DNA from: Pithys albifrons albifrons
Lineage: Eukaryota; Chordata; Aves; Passeriformes; Thamnophilidae
Assembly: GCF_047495875.1 (NCBI RefSeq)
Contig: NC_092467.1
Coordinates: forward strand, 22,587,066 to 22,651,065
Direction: 5' to 3'
Length of the DNA: 64,000 nt
Shown: positions 24,627 to 35,900 of the stretch, one piece after another
How the letters are laid out: every line of letters starts with the position of its first letter
Numbering within the stretch: position 1 is the first letter of the stretch
Notes under the pieces: model-generated
What the model saw: the letters and a program-made list of their open reading frames with translations, nothing else
What the model was told of the DNA's origin: nothing
The model's database searches: none
Program-made: the position numbers and the translations under genes

Positions 24627-24768
24627 GTTATTGAGTTTGATGATGGATCGGGATCAGTTCTGCGCATACAGCCCCTGCGTGTTCATCGAGATGAAGCGAT
24701 CTACGAGTGCACAGCAACCAACAGTGTTGGGGAGATAAACACGAGTGCCAAATTAACAGTGTTAGAAG
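24627..24768 (+). CDS. PTPRF: PTPRF (LAR) coding exon, second half of Ig domain 1
   Basis: This exon completes the Ig1 domain begun at 21769. The acceptor is a pyrimidine tract ending TTTTCAAAG, and the donor GTAAGG begins at 24769. The exon is 142 bases: 47 codons from GTT plus one base of a split codon, so it enters in phase 0 and leaves in phase 1. It reads [18 protein letters not shown] and continues to the second disulfide cysteine in the Ig signature DEAIYEC (codon 24708), then a C-terminal strand ending [13 protein letters not shown]. The GEINTSAKL strand is LAR-type; PTPRD and PTPRS, as I recall them, have GEISVSTRL and GEITVHAKL. Joined to the previous exon it gives 96 codons, a whole Ig1 domain. 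The next exon should start with the linker to Ig2 (a GFPxIDMGPQLKVVE-like sequence). I did not see it downstream, which implies an intron of more than 39 kb. Confidence 0.95.
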
Positions 24769-27700
24769 GTAAGGGGGAAATCGTTGCATGCCTTAGGTGG
24801 CAGCAGACATGGTTATGGCAGCCACATGTTGATGTGGTGTTTTTAAATGACATAGTGATATTCTGGCTTGGTTTGGAAAAGTCATGTTTTTCCTGCATTA
24901 TTTGTGGTAGTTTCTGTTAGTGATAGAACCTCATTTTTGAGATAATCAGGAAAGGATTGAAGAGTCTGAACTTTCTTTGAAGTGTTTTCATATTCTGATT
25001 GAGGCCTGTCATTTCTGACTTGGAGGACTATCTATAGACACATTTGTATACTTTTCTCATCAGTTTGCTTTGCTATAATGCCCATTTTCAGGGTATCTAA
25101 GTGTTCTATCTGACAATCAGAAACTTAATCTATGTTGCTGCACCTTCTGGATTAAATCACCACATTTCTTGAATAGATTTTCAAGTTACTCTTCAGGTTT
25201 TGAATTTTATGTGGAATTTAGCTGGGTCCTTTTTCACAGTACTCACAACTTGTAATTCTGTCTCACCTTTTAAAGAATAGATTTTCATCCTTGTTTACTA
25301 TATGAGCAGGTTTTATTTTTCTTGCTATGTTGTTTCTGCTAAATGAAATGGTTTGTGGTAGAACAGTTTATTAGATATAAAGAGGCTTGTGGTCAGTTGA
25401 TTTTTTTTTATATTTAAATGTCAGAATTATTGTCTGCTTGTAAGGAAATGTGGGGATTTTCCAGCACATCAATGTATTCTATCATTTGTTTATATATAGA
25501 ATTTTGTAAATGTACTGAGGTGTTAAATCTGAGACATTTGGCTGAATGGATTTTTACCCCTTGAGTTTACTGAGACAAGCAGGAAAAGGCTTAGGCAAAT
25601 TGCTTTGTGTTCATGGATTGATGTAAAAACTTCTAAGGAATGAAAAAACTAGACTGGAAAGTGTTTATTGTTTTAGGATTTTGAACAAGAGGAGACTGGT
25701 TATCCCACTGGTGAGTGTGCCAGCCATACATGACAAGTTGCCTATTGTTCCTTGTTCTCCCATCCCTATTTTTAGCATAGAGGTAATCATATTTTCCTCT
25801 CTGCTCTGTGACAAAGAATACATTAAACAACTGTAATGTGCTGAGGCACTGTGGTGATGAAAATCATAGAAATCATTCAGTGCTAGATGTGATTCTGTAT
25901 CTTTTTTTCTGGAGGTGGGGCATCTTAAAGATCAGCTTGCTCTTCAGTAGTAGTGTTGTTAAGAATAGGATAACAGATGCTATAGACTTGAAAATTATTG
26001 GGAGACAAAAATCATTTCCTTTTTTTTACTTCTTGCCTTTGTGGTCATGTATATGAGTGCAGAAAGGTTTGTGGGGCTCTTTCAGCAGTTTACATGCAGA
26101 TCTGCTTTTAAATGCTTCTTGCAACAGGATTTTTGTGATACTAGATCCTTGAATACCCACCTGTTCCAAGTACATTCCTGTTCCATTTGGTTGCAGTTGC
26201 CTTTATGTATCTTGGATATGTATGCACATGCACACACACACTAATAATTTATTTGCTCTGTGTTAAATGTTCAAAGGCCCACAGAGACATGCATTGCATA
26301 AAGGAGCACAACAGTATTTCTTAGCTCCATAGTGCTCCTGCTGATTTCCTGATGAGGTAAAACTTGTAGGCTGCCACAGAAACAGGAAATGCTAGGAAAC
26401 ACAAGCAACAGGAAAAGACATGGGCACACAACTTAAGAGCCACAGAAGCAAAAGTCACTTAGCAGTCAGGCATAGAGCCTGCTTTTTAGATTGGAAAATT
26501 CCTTTAATTGATAGTAATGCCAGTTGAACATGATCCCATAAGGTCAAAAACGATCTGCTGGCTGGGGGGATGTGTTTTCCACTTAAACTGAAGAGTATCG
26601 ACCCCTTGCTGGGTAGTCTTGTAATGGGCAAAATTAAGAAACATTTGCTGTCTAACGGTTTGTATGTGCTCATGCATATAGAGTTGTGAGCTTGATTGAG
26701 AGGATGAAGAGCTGCATGTGCCTTTTATGTTGCTTAACTGACAAAGAAGATGAGTTCTGTTATGATGTATCTGTATTTAAGAAAAAATGTTTTACATTTC
26801 TCTTTTCTGAGACTTTCTGTGGGCAGGTCTTTTTTTTTTAGTCACATTACCTTATTCTGTGTTGTCTGCCATAGATTATAATGTTTCTGCATTTTGTGAA
26901 TATGATTCATTTTATTATTATTAATATTCCTTTGTTTGCTTATGTGTTGGTGAAGTGGATATTGCAACTCATTGCCCTGGTTGTAGTTATATTTGGTCTC
27001 AGTGACTTCCAAAAAATAGTGGTAAGTGCCCAACCTCTCTGCTGTGCCATCACTTTCCTAACGTGAATTTTGTAGAGGTATTTGAAAATGATACATGTCA
27101 TGGGGAACCCTTGATACTCTCAAGACTGTCAGCTAGGATTGGATTTTTCCTCTGCTTTTGGGGTTAAAATAATTTCTATAATTGGTCTCAGGTGGCAGTT
27201 TGAACGATGCAGACATTCTGCACTTCCTTTCAAGAATTTGACTAATACAGTGGTCCCTGGTGCATGACAAAGCTCTATCATAGATGTCCTCGTGGTCACA
27301 GGCTGCTAAATACACAGCATGTATTGATTTTTACATTAAAAATCCTTTATAGCAGTAAGTTTTAATGCTTCTTTACAATTTGCTCTTTAGAACATAGGCC
27401 TTAATATTACATCCAGAAGTCACAGTCAGGGTTTAGCAGTCTGTTATTAAATGTCTTTGTGGCTAACTAACTGGAGCTTTATTTTATTTAGATTTCAGTG
27501 ATGTTTTGCAGATCAGAGGCCGATAATCCTTTCTAATTGCTAGCTTATTCCATTCTGAACATTAAGAAAGAAGCATGAGTCCAGTTTCCTGGAAGAATTG
27601 GGAATTCTTGCAGAAGTGAATCTCTTTTAACAGTTCAGTCCCCTACTATGTTTTCATTCTTTGCTACCTTGTCTCTTATTTTTCCTTTCTAACTGCAGAT

Positions 27701-28800
27701 TCTGTTGTGACCAAACTACATATACTTAATATAACTGGAAATTATTTCTCCTGTTGATAGTAGAAGAAATAGATGTGGGTATACCTTCTCTTCTCATTTC
27801 TCCTGGGTAGCTGATAAGCTGAATTATGTATGAGTCATATTGAACATTTCTATCTTTTTTCCAATTATGACCTGAAGCAGCACAGGAGTATGTTCCTGCC
27901 TGGCAGAGGAGGAAAGCAGTGCACAGAGGGGAGGGCTGGAATCAATAAGCTGACACACATTCTCAAGAAAAGCCTTGGGGACAGTTAGTGGCACTAACAA
28001 ATTATTAAATATATTATTCAATGGTAATGTTGAGAATTACAGAACTTTTTAAGTAGGGAGGTTATGTGAAATGTGAGGAGGAGGTATGCCAGCATGCAAG
28101 AACATAGCAGCAGGCTGATAGCCGGAGTGTCTGTGTGGTGTCCTTCACAAGACCCCTTGCATGGTCAGAATTGTGGCTGTATTGGGAAAGATGATGGTAA
28201 CAGTGTTTGTCTCTCATTGCCTGTACACCAGAGTATGCCTTCAGTCTCTGGTTTCCAGCAGTCTCCACCCAGAAGAAAGATAAGGAAAAGCAGTGGGAAA
28301 AAAAGTCTTCATCAGGCAGGGAGAAGTATATCAATTCCTTGGAAAAGAAAGGAGGCTCAAATACAAAGTGTGTTATCAGTCCCTTCTCCCATGGCTTTCC
28401 AACTTGGAGATTCAGTTTTGATTTTCAGAACTGGGAAGCTGTTTAATTGTAACTGGTCCTTTAATGCTTTACAGGCAGTTTTTCACTCCCCTGTGACACA
28501 GAGCATGCAGTCATATCCAAGTGACACTGAGTATATTCAGTTTCATTTCCCTTTGTTTTTAAGTAGGTTAAATGAAAATGAAAATACTATCTCCAATTTC
28601 CATTCTAGATCTATGCAAATCCCTTATGCCTTTATCCAAGACTCCTAATCATGTGGCATGTAGTTATCTGCCTGGAGAGCACTGCCAGGCTCCACAGGAG
28701 AGCAGCTTCTGGTAAAGAGGACAGGCTGAAATGCCAGGAAAGGGTTGCTTTCATAGTGGGTTTCAGTCTCAAGGTAACCTGGCAAGTTAAATTTTGGTAA
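24769..28800. other. Unassigned intronic DNA
   Basis: AT-rich, with no repeat family recognised. A 191-codon open frame at 28073-28648 (+) begins with GTG rather than ATG and shows no domain. It could lie in decayed transposon sequence next to the ERVL fragment. Confidence 0.5.
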
Positions 28801-28859
28801 CTGGCTTTTTGCTGACAGAAGTCAGGGAACTTTTGGAGTGTTTCACTACAACTTTAGTG

Positions 28860-29132
28860 TCATGTTTTACTGTGAACATAACTTTGGGCCCACAGCCCCT
28901 TCCAGGTGTCCCAGCTGTGGCACAGACATGACCGTGGCCACAGATGCTTTGAGATGTACCTGCTCTGGCATGGACTTGTCCATGGCCACAGATGCTTTGG
29001 GGTGTCCTGCCCCTGCCTGGACTCATCCCGAGGCCACAGCCCCTCCAAGTTCATGCGGAAGTTCCAGCCTGTCCAGTGCAGCAGTACAGGAACAGCAGTG
29101 ATGCCCTTGCCATCCGCCAGCCCAGGTACCAT
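28860..29132 (-). pseudogene. Leader open frame with 16-residue repeats inside the ERVL fragment
   Basis: An ATG at 29132 (reading down, context GCCATGG, good Kozak match) opens a frame of 90 codons that stops at 28860-28862. Most of it is the 48-bp repeat, giving a 16-residue period marked by LWP: LWPRDES, LWPWTSP, LWPRSCL and a final LWAQ. Upstream, the same frame stays open to about 29207 with a hydrophobic stretch (VIAALVILSL) but no ATG there. It lies between the primer-binding site and where gag would be expected. I do not recognise a family. It may be a leader ORF of this ERV lineage or a chance frame carried by the repeat. No function is assigned. Confidence 0.4.
28887..29075 (-). repeat. 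48-bp tandem repeat in the ERVL leader (about 3.5 copies)
   Basis: On the plus strand the units start with GGCCACAG or a variant at 28887, 28936, 28984 and 29032. The spacings are 49, 48 and 48 bases, and the fourth copy is partial. The 28936 and 28984 copies share GGCCACAGATGCTTTG exactly. The 48-base period is 16 codons, so copy-number change keeps the reading frame. Confidence 0.9.
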
Positions 29133-29334
29133 GGCTGTTACCAAATGTTCCCAGGCATGGCAGAGTGACAGGATAACCAGTGCAGCAATCACTGAAAAAG
29201 GCAACCTCTAATGAGCACTGGACTCTAATATACAGTATGGCAAGCACAGGAGCCTGTCAATTAATAGCTAAATAGCAATAACAGATACAAATTTGATTTA
29301 GCACATTCCAGTCAAATCTGTCATTATCCCTCAA

Positions 29335-29352
29335 GATCCACTCTGGACACCA
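29335..29352 (-). other. Retroviral primer-binding site, tRNA-Leu-like
   Basis: The minus strand reads TGGTGTCCAGAGTGGATC eight bases inside the LTR edge. This resembles the leucine-tRNA primer site (TGGTGTCAGAAGTGGGAT) typical of ERVL elements, with a few differences. It fixes the LTR as the 5' copy and the element's direction as minus. Confidence 0.7.
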
Positions 29353-29360
29353 AAAAGGGC

Positions 29361-29925
29361 TGTCCTGATTTAACCCAGGCCAGTAACCAAGCCCCCTACA
29401 GCTACTTGTGCACTCCCCCTTGGTGGGATGAAGGAGACAATCAGAAAGGTAAAAAAGTGAGAAAATTTGTGGATTGAGATAGAGATGAAACAAAAGCCAT
29501 GCATGCAAGCAAAGCTAAACAAGGAATTCATTCACCACTTCCCATGGGTAAACAGGAAAGCAGTACTCCCATCACATGTAATGGTTACTCTGGAAGATGA
29601 ATGCCATCAATCCAAATGTGTGTGGTTCCCCCTTCCTTCTTCTTAGCCAAGTTTGCATGCTGAGCTTGTGTTGTATGGCCAGGGATATCCCTTTAGTCAG
29701 CTGTCTTGGCTGTGTCTCCTCCTGACTTCTTGTGCACTCCCAGCTCACTTTCTGGTGGGCAATCTGATGTGAGAAGCAGAAAAGGTCTTGATGCCATTCA
29801 AGCCCTGCTTAGCAATAACTGAAACGTCCCTCTGTTATCAACACGTGCTCAGCACAAATCCAAAACACAGCCCCACACAACCTACTATGAAGAAAATTAA
29901 GTCTATCCCAGCCAAAACCAGCACA
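29361..29925 (-). repeat. ERVL-type long terminal repeat (565 bp)
   Basis: Read on the minus strand, it begins TGTGCTGGTTTTGGCTGGGA, continues with a TAGACTTAATTTTCTTC box, and ends GGGTTAAATCAGGACA, so the TGT...ACA ends are intact. Internal landmarks of the avian family are present in order: GTTGATAACA, CTTCTCACATC, GGAGGAGACACAGCCAAGAC, AGCTGACTAAAGGGATATCC, ATCTCTATCTCAATCCAC and CATCCCACCAAGGGGGAGTG. At the position where related LTRs have a TATA box (AGTATATAAAC) this copy reads AGCATGCAAAC, so its promoter is probably inactive. Confidence 0.85.
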
Positions 29926-32900
29926 CCTAAAACGTTCCTGAGTGAAGCAGTTGTCCCAGGGTGGGAAGCACTTCTACCTTATCGTAATTTGCTGTTTACT
30001 GAACCATGTCATGAGTTTAATTTCTTTCACCATCTGCCAGCTGAATTCTAGTTCCTGGGGTTACCCTGTTTGAAATGCTGTAAATGGTAAACATTTGACT
30101 GTTACAAATGATTTCTGCAGAGTGCTAGATCTCGGAAAGCCTGAACCAATATGCCCTTTTTGTAAACATTCATCTAAAAGTGTTTTTTGTCATTGGACTA
30201 GTAAACAGAAGTTAGCTATGTTTAATCCTTGTTTATGTTTGGTTAGTTACGAAAGGATCAGTCGGATCACTGTACTTTGGCTCATGTTTGTCTTCCTTGC
30301 TTTTGCATCTTTTTGCCAAGAAGAATTTCTAGCAATGTGTTATAAAAAAGAAACAATTACAGAATGGAAATTGAATTCATTTGCATGCACTCCTTCTGAT
30401 TGTGTAAATGAATTAAGGCTCCCTCTATCCTTCTGCTCCTGGGATTGGTACTATTCTCTCCATGTCTCTGATCAAGACAGGGCAGGTCTTTCCTCTACTT
30501 GTTTCATGTTAATTAGGCATTCTGATTTCCTTTGGTGTCTCCCTGGGAAGAAAGACTGCTGTGGTCCTACTGCAGAAGTCCTACTCCTTTCCTAGCTCTC
30601 TACACAAGCAATTCCTTTCTGGAGGAGCCAGGGAGTTAATGGACCTCTCTAACTATTGCACTGCCAAGAGCTCCGGCACAGCAAGTCTCCACGTGCTTCA
30701 CTGCTTAGGGAGATGACCTAACATGCAGTGATGCACAGAGAAATGAAGAAGCCTGAGTCTGCTATGCATTGGGTCTTGGTGTGTCCCACGCTTGTTAAAA
30801 AGAGAAACATTAAGCCATTTACTCTTGGTGGGCTCATTGAGAAGTTTAGACTGTTGTTGCCTTGAAGAATTAAATCTGTGCTCACATGGACTTGCACTAT
30901 TAAGGTATAAGCAGTGTTCACAAGGAAGGAGTGTATTTTACTGCTTGATGGTGAGTGGCCTCATATTGGTCACATCAATTTAGGGGCCCTGTCACCATCC
31001 TAACAACTCTTGTCATTTCTCAGGTGCTCACTGGTGGCTAAAGGAATCCTAAAACTTCAAGGAGAGTGAGATGCTCTCTTGATCTCATGGCGTACAGATG
31101 ATTGAGCAGAATTAACAATCTGTTTCCATGAGACCAAGGAAATTTACAGAGGCTGTTTTACCTGTATCACAATTATGTCCCATGTTGCTAAAACTGGAGC
31201 TGCCACAGTACCTGTTTCAGCTATTTAAGTTTTAGTATCTATAGAGCACCTATCATCTTGATCCATGTGTGAAATTCCTGTTTCCCTTCATTATATCTAT
31301 TTGCTTTCAAAGATTAGATTCAGTAAGAACATTAGTCTTGCTCTTATGATTTTTTTTTTGTAATATGTAACAAGAAAGAGTTTCTTGACTGTGAATGTAA
31401 AACAAAATAATCTTCCTAGATGAAGAAAAATGTTAACTGTTGTTGATCTCTCCTTGCAAACAAGAGAGTCAGCAGATCTTTAGAACGTATCGAGCCCAAA
31501 TGTCATCATTTCCATTTCTTATCTCTGTTTAAATGATTAACTAATGGCACATAACCATGTAATGTATCCACGATAACAAGTTCCCTCAGAAGACTGCTAT
31601 ACACTAAGGTTAACATCCAGGTTCATTCCACAAGTTTATGAACCAAGAAATACAACCTTTGAAAAGTTCTATATGAAATATCACACAGTTAATGCCAAGC
31701 TAAACCCTTTGCAGCTGTGCACTCCTATAAAACCTTAGGTCTGAAAAGCTACTGATCTCTCAATGAGGAGAACATTCTTCTTTTACAGTAAATGGCTGTT
31801 TCTGCATATTACCTCCCAGATGAGGTCCTGTGAGATTAACGGGTTGGGATGTTGTCACGTTCTTGTCAGCAAGCATCAATGATACTGCCATGCCCAAAGC
31901 AGCACCTGCGATTCAGGAAGGACTGCCTGTGTAGAAACAAGTAAGCTTTAAGTGTCAAGCAAGCAAGAAGGAAGCATATTCTACAAAATTCTGTGAAAGT
32001 TTTAACGCAGGTTTTGTATTGCCAAGTAGCTTGAAGTTGTAACTGTGCAGTTGCAGTATTAAGTGTTCAGTTATAGCCTGTTAAAAGATTTCTCAGAGCT
32101 CCTTGTCTCACACAATTTATTCCAAGTTTATTTAACAGTTTGTAAGTGCTGACTTTGGTACTGCAAACCACATGCATCTAAGAATTTTTTGCCAATAGCA
32201 CTTGCCTCCATTCTGTTTGCTCCATTTCTGAAATCCCTCATGAAGATACTCAGAAATGGGGATCTTCATTCAGATCCTTGTGGCAACCTACTGATACCTT
32301 CTGTCTGTTATGAAAATTATTAACTGAGTCCTGGGCATTGTTTTCTCTCTTCTTGGGCTCATGGTGTAGAGACAGGTTGCTTCTCCCTCTGTGTTACCTT
32401 ACAGCTTCCTGGGAGATGGTCTTGGAAAGTGTGTCAGGCTGTTCTACTGCTGCTCTGCTGTCAAAATGTTCAGCCTATTCCAATAGGTAAATGAGGCAAC
32501 AGCAGATTAGTTTAACTCTCTGGCAGGGATGTGCTCATGCAGGCAGGTTTCAGTCTTGCTGGGGAGGTGTCCCTGTGGGTTGCCATATCCCAGCTGAGAC
32601 CAAGGATGGCCAGATGACTGCTTCTGCATCTCTGTTCCAGTTTGAAATCAGACAGGTTAGATTAAATTGTCTGTGGTTTAAACTAATCTGTTTTGACTCT
32701 CTGTTGGAACAGATCATCAGTCCCAGCTGGGAGGCAGCAACCACCAGTGCTGCCTTTCACGTCACTGCAGAAAACCTGGCATTCCCATGTGCCCTGACCC
32801 CCCTGGCCACAACCATGTCTAGACAGCTTAGACAGGACTGGGATTTTGATGGTATTGGTAGGCAGTAAACCAGGGCAAAAACCTTTCTCAGGCTTAGGCT

Positions 32901-35900
32901 AAAAAGAGTGGTAGTCTAAAACCAGGAGATTAGAATAACAAAGTAAAGGATGACGATGTGTGGCTCATAAACTTTTTGTATTATCGTGGAGGAAGAAAAG
33001 GCAAAAATAACATGGGTATAATGTAAAAGATTGTAAATCTCAAAGATATATTTGTTAGGAAAATGAGTGTTTAGGTCCTAGTTTGCCAAAAAGTGGCCAA
33101 ATAAGCCTCACCTTTCAGTAAAATGAGTCTCATAGGTGATCTGCCAGTCTTTTTGATTCTCCTGATCTCAGTGGTCCTATTCGGTGCCTGTTCCTGTTTG
33201 ATTTCAGTGACATTTTTTGAAAGTGCCCAACTAGAGATGTGCACACAAGGTGCCTTGTAAGGGCCTTTTCAAAAGCACTGATGAGTCTATGGATTTTGGA
33301 GATATAGTCAGATGTATGCCAGGATCACAGTTGCTTTTTTCATTTACTTGATCATTGGCTAGCATAGCTTCTCTGCATTTTTCTAATGCACCAACAGTTG
33401 TCTCCTCTCCTCTTGTTTCCAAGCAATATGTGCTAGGCTTACAGGAAAAATTCTAATTACTTCATAAGTTTGTTTGTATTATTCCTGTCACTTAAGGTTA
33501 TTTGGCTGTTCTTGCTTGATTTTTTTTTACTCTGGTCTTTATTTACGGCATCTCCACAGCACTGTCGATTTAAGACCCACCTTATGTGCTAAGACTGTTA
33601 ATGCATCATGTAATTTCAAAACCGATGTTCGAGGAACTTGATAGAGACCATTATTGCACTACTGATAAAGAAATAGCAAATGAGAGTGGAGTTGATTAGG
33701 TGTCAGTGAGCCCTGATTTGGCTCTCGAAATGTTTATTTGATAATAACTAGTCTGAGGCTGGACCTGGTGACTCTCAGATAATAAAATTAGTTTGGAGGA
33801 CTGGCAGCCGGAAGAAAATTTTTTTTTTAACAAATTGTGTATTCATGGTTGTAGAAGTCTTTCAGAGAAGGAAAGGAACAGACATGAAAATCTGTAAATT
33901 GCTTGTGTTCGTATTTTAGAAGTCACTTTAATGGAAGTTTATTTGATTCATTTGGAACAGGCAAATAAGAATTTAGTTCCTTCAGATAATTTGGATAACT
34001 GTAACTGTAGACCTTGTCAGAATAAATCCCCCTGCGTTTCTTTTCAAATTTAATGTCTACTGGGTCAGAAAGTAAAATAATACGTCTTTATCATCAGATG
34101 TTTCAAAAGACCTTTCTTAGTGCTGGACCTCTTTCAAGATGCCTTGTTCTGAGAGCGTCTGTAGCAACCTGTTATTGACAGATGTGCTCTCTGTAGCTTG
34201 TGTGTCAGTCCTGCTGCTATCTCCTGCTGACTAATAAAGTTAGTTGCTGCTGTGTGTTTGTAGAGTCTTTGAAGTCTGTTGGGTTGTGGAATAGCCTTCT
34301 GAAAGTGTTAGTATTGTTTAACTATTGGAAATTAATCTGAAACGCTGCTTCATAATGCCATAAGGATTACCTGCTTTGCTTCCAAGGGTAAAGTGAAGGG
34401 CAAGAACAAGATGTCCTGGAAAGCCTTTCCAACTCCTTAAGTATTTTGGCAAAATTCTATTTTGTTTCTGCTCATAACTGAGAGACTCTGCCCACAGCTT
34501 GGTGACATGTTGTCATTTACTGGCGTGCTGTGGCCTACACAGGCACTTAAAACAAAGCACCACAATGATCTGCTGTGCCTTCTTGTGCAGAAGTGGAATG
34601 ATATGTACCCATGATAGAACTGGAGAGTAAGTTCTTAAATGGAAAACAGAGCATGGAGAGAACAGAATGTGATACCCATGACTGGGGAATGCAGTGCTTG
34701 CAGCTCCAAAGCATAACTCTGTGCATGCAAGGAAGTTTCTATGTGGTCATTTTATGTTCTGTGCCTTATCTTCCTCCCATTAAAAAAAAAATCACAGCCC
34801 AAATTAAATCATTCTTGGAGAAATCAAGATTTTAAAATGAAAGCCAGAAAAATATGAAACTGGTATATCAATGCAGGCTATTAAATCTGTAGCAACAGCA
34901 GCTGTTCAGAAGAGAGCACATCCATGTAGGATGTAGTTCATGTGCCACTTACTGTACCTGCAGAAGAGAACATTTCGCAAGTATTTTAACTTCTCCTGCA
35001 CAAAAAGAGAAGTCATGTAACTGCTACTGATGGACTGCCTTTTGGTCTGTGATGAAGACCTGTAATATTGATCATTCTGACAGCCGGTTTCTGTGCATCA
35101 CACTTAGTCACAAGTCCCACATCTAGTAGTCCTGAGGATCTCTTGTTGGTCTTGTGCTTTTATGTATAGTCTGGTGTCAAGAAGGCTCTCTGGTAGTGAA
35201 GATTATTAAAATGCAGTGCCCAGCTAATGAGCAAAAAGAATAATTAGCTCTAATTTGGATGCAAGGAAGTAATTATTGTGAATGTTCATTGTTAATTTGT
35301 AACTTGAGCTGTTAGTGACTAAAATATATTTGGTATAAAGATTACCTAAAATAAATGCATTCCATGCGCTGTCTTAGAATCCCAGTCTTACAGTAGTAAA
35401 ACACCACCTTCACCATAAGAGTTTTCTAACAGCTGTTTATTCTTGTGGTTATTTCAGTTGGATAATAAAGTAGTGACTCTTTCTGGCACTCCCACCTGCT
35501 CAGATTCTTTCTGCCTAGAGCTCTGGAATAGCTCTTTCAAATTCTTTATCCTAAGGAAAACCAGCGGGTGTGAGGTATAAGATCTGTCTTTTCAAGATTA
35601 TCTAGTGCCTTGATGAGACAGGTTGGATGGTACCATGGGAAAACACTGCAATGTATTCATCTGTCGTGCTAATCCTGTGCTCTGTTCCTTCAATCCTTTT
35701 ATCTCAAGGGTCCAGCGTGGATGAAACCTTTCCAACTTCTTGGTGTTTGAGTGGAGAAGTCTAAATAGCAACCAGAGCTATAACTTTATCCAGCTATAGT
35801 GTGTGAGTGTTCACTGTTGTGTTGCTGTTCCAAGGTGGAACTGGGGAACATTTGCTTGCAATAAGAGAAAGTGTTAGCACAGGATGCAGAATGCTTTAAG

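Larger units (their letters stand above)
28801..29925 (-). mobile_element. Truncated ERVL-type endogenous retrovirus (5' LTR plus leader)
   Basis: On the minus strand the order is LTR (29925 to 29361), a primer-binding site (about 29352-29335) and then about 530 bases of leader, after which similarity to a provirus is lost near 28800. No gag, pol or env frame is recognisable, and no second LTR was seen in the window. It therefore looks like a 5' fragment of a provirus rather than a solo LTR. The exact left limit is uncertain. The assignment rests on remembered avian ERVL LTR sequence and the tRNA-Leu-like primer site. Confidence 0.8.

Noticed and set aside
21769..24768. Assignment to PTPRD or PTPRS instead of PTPRF
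   Set aside because: [15 protein letters not shown] and GEINTSAKL match LAR; the paralogues as I recall them read WNKKGKKV and GEISVSTRL or GEITVHAKL at these places.
28073..28648. Longest open frame of the window (191 codons, +)
   Set aside because: It begins with GTG, contains no recognisable domain, has no splice or polyadenylation context, and overlaps another open frame on the opposite strand. A frame this long is plausible by chance in 64 kb read six ways.
28644..28648. CCTAA matching the base pattern that flanks the LTR at 29926-29930, as a possible 5-bp target-site duplication
   Set aside because: A five-base match within several hundred bases is expected by chance, and no LTR edge adjoins it.
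30095..30595. 166-codon open frame (+), starting beyond the ERVL LTR
   Set aside because: The start is TTG, no retroviral or cellular domain is visible, and it lies outside the LTR on the host-DNA side.
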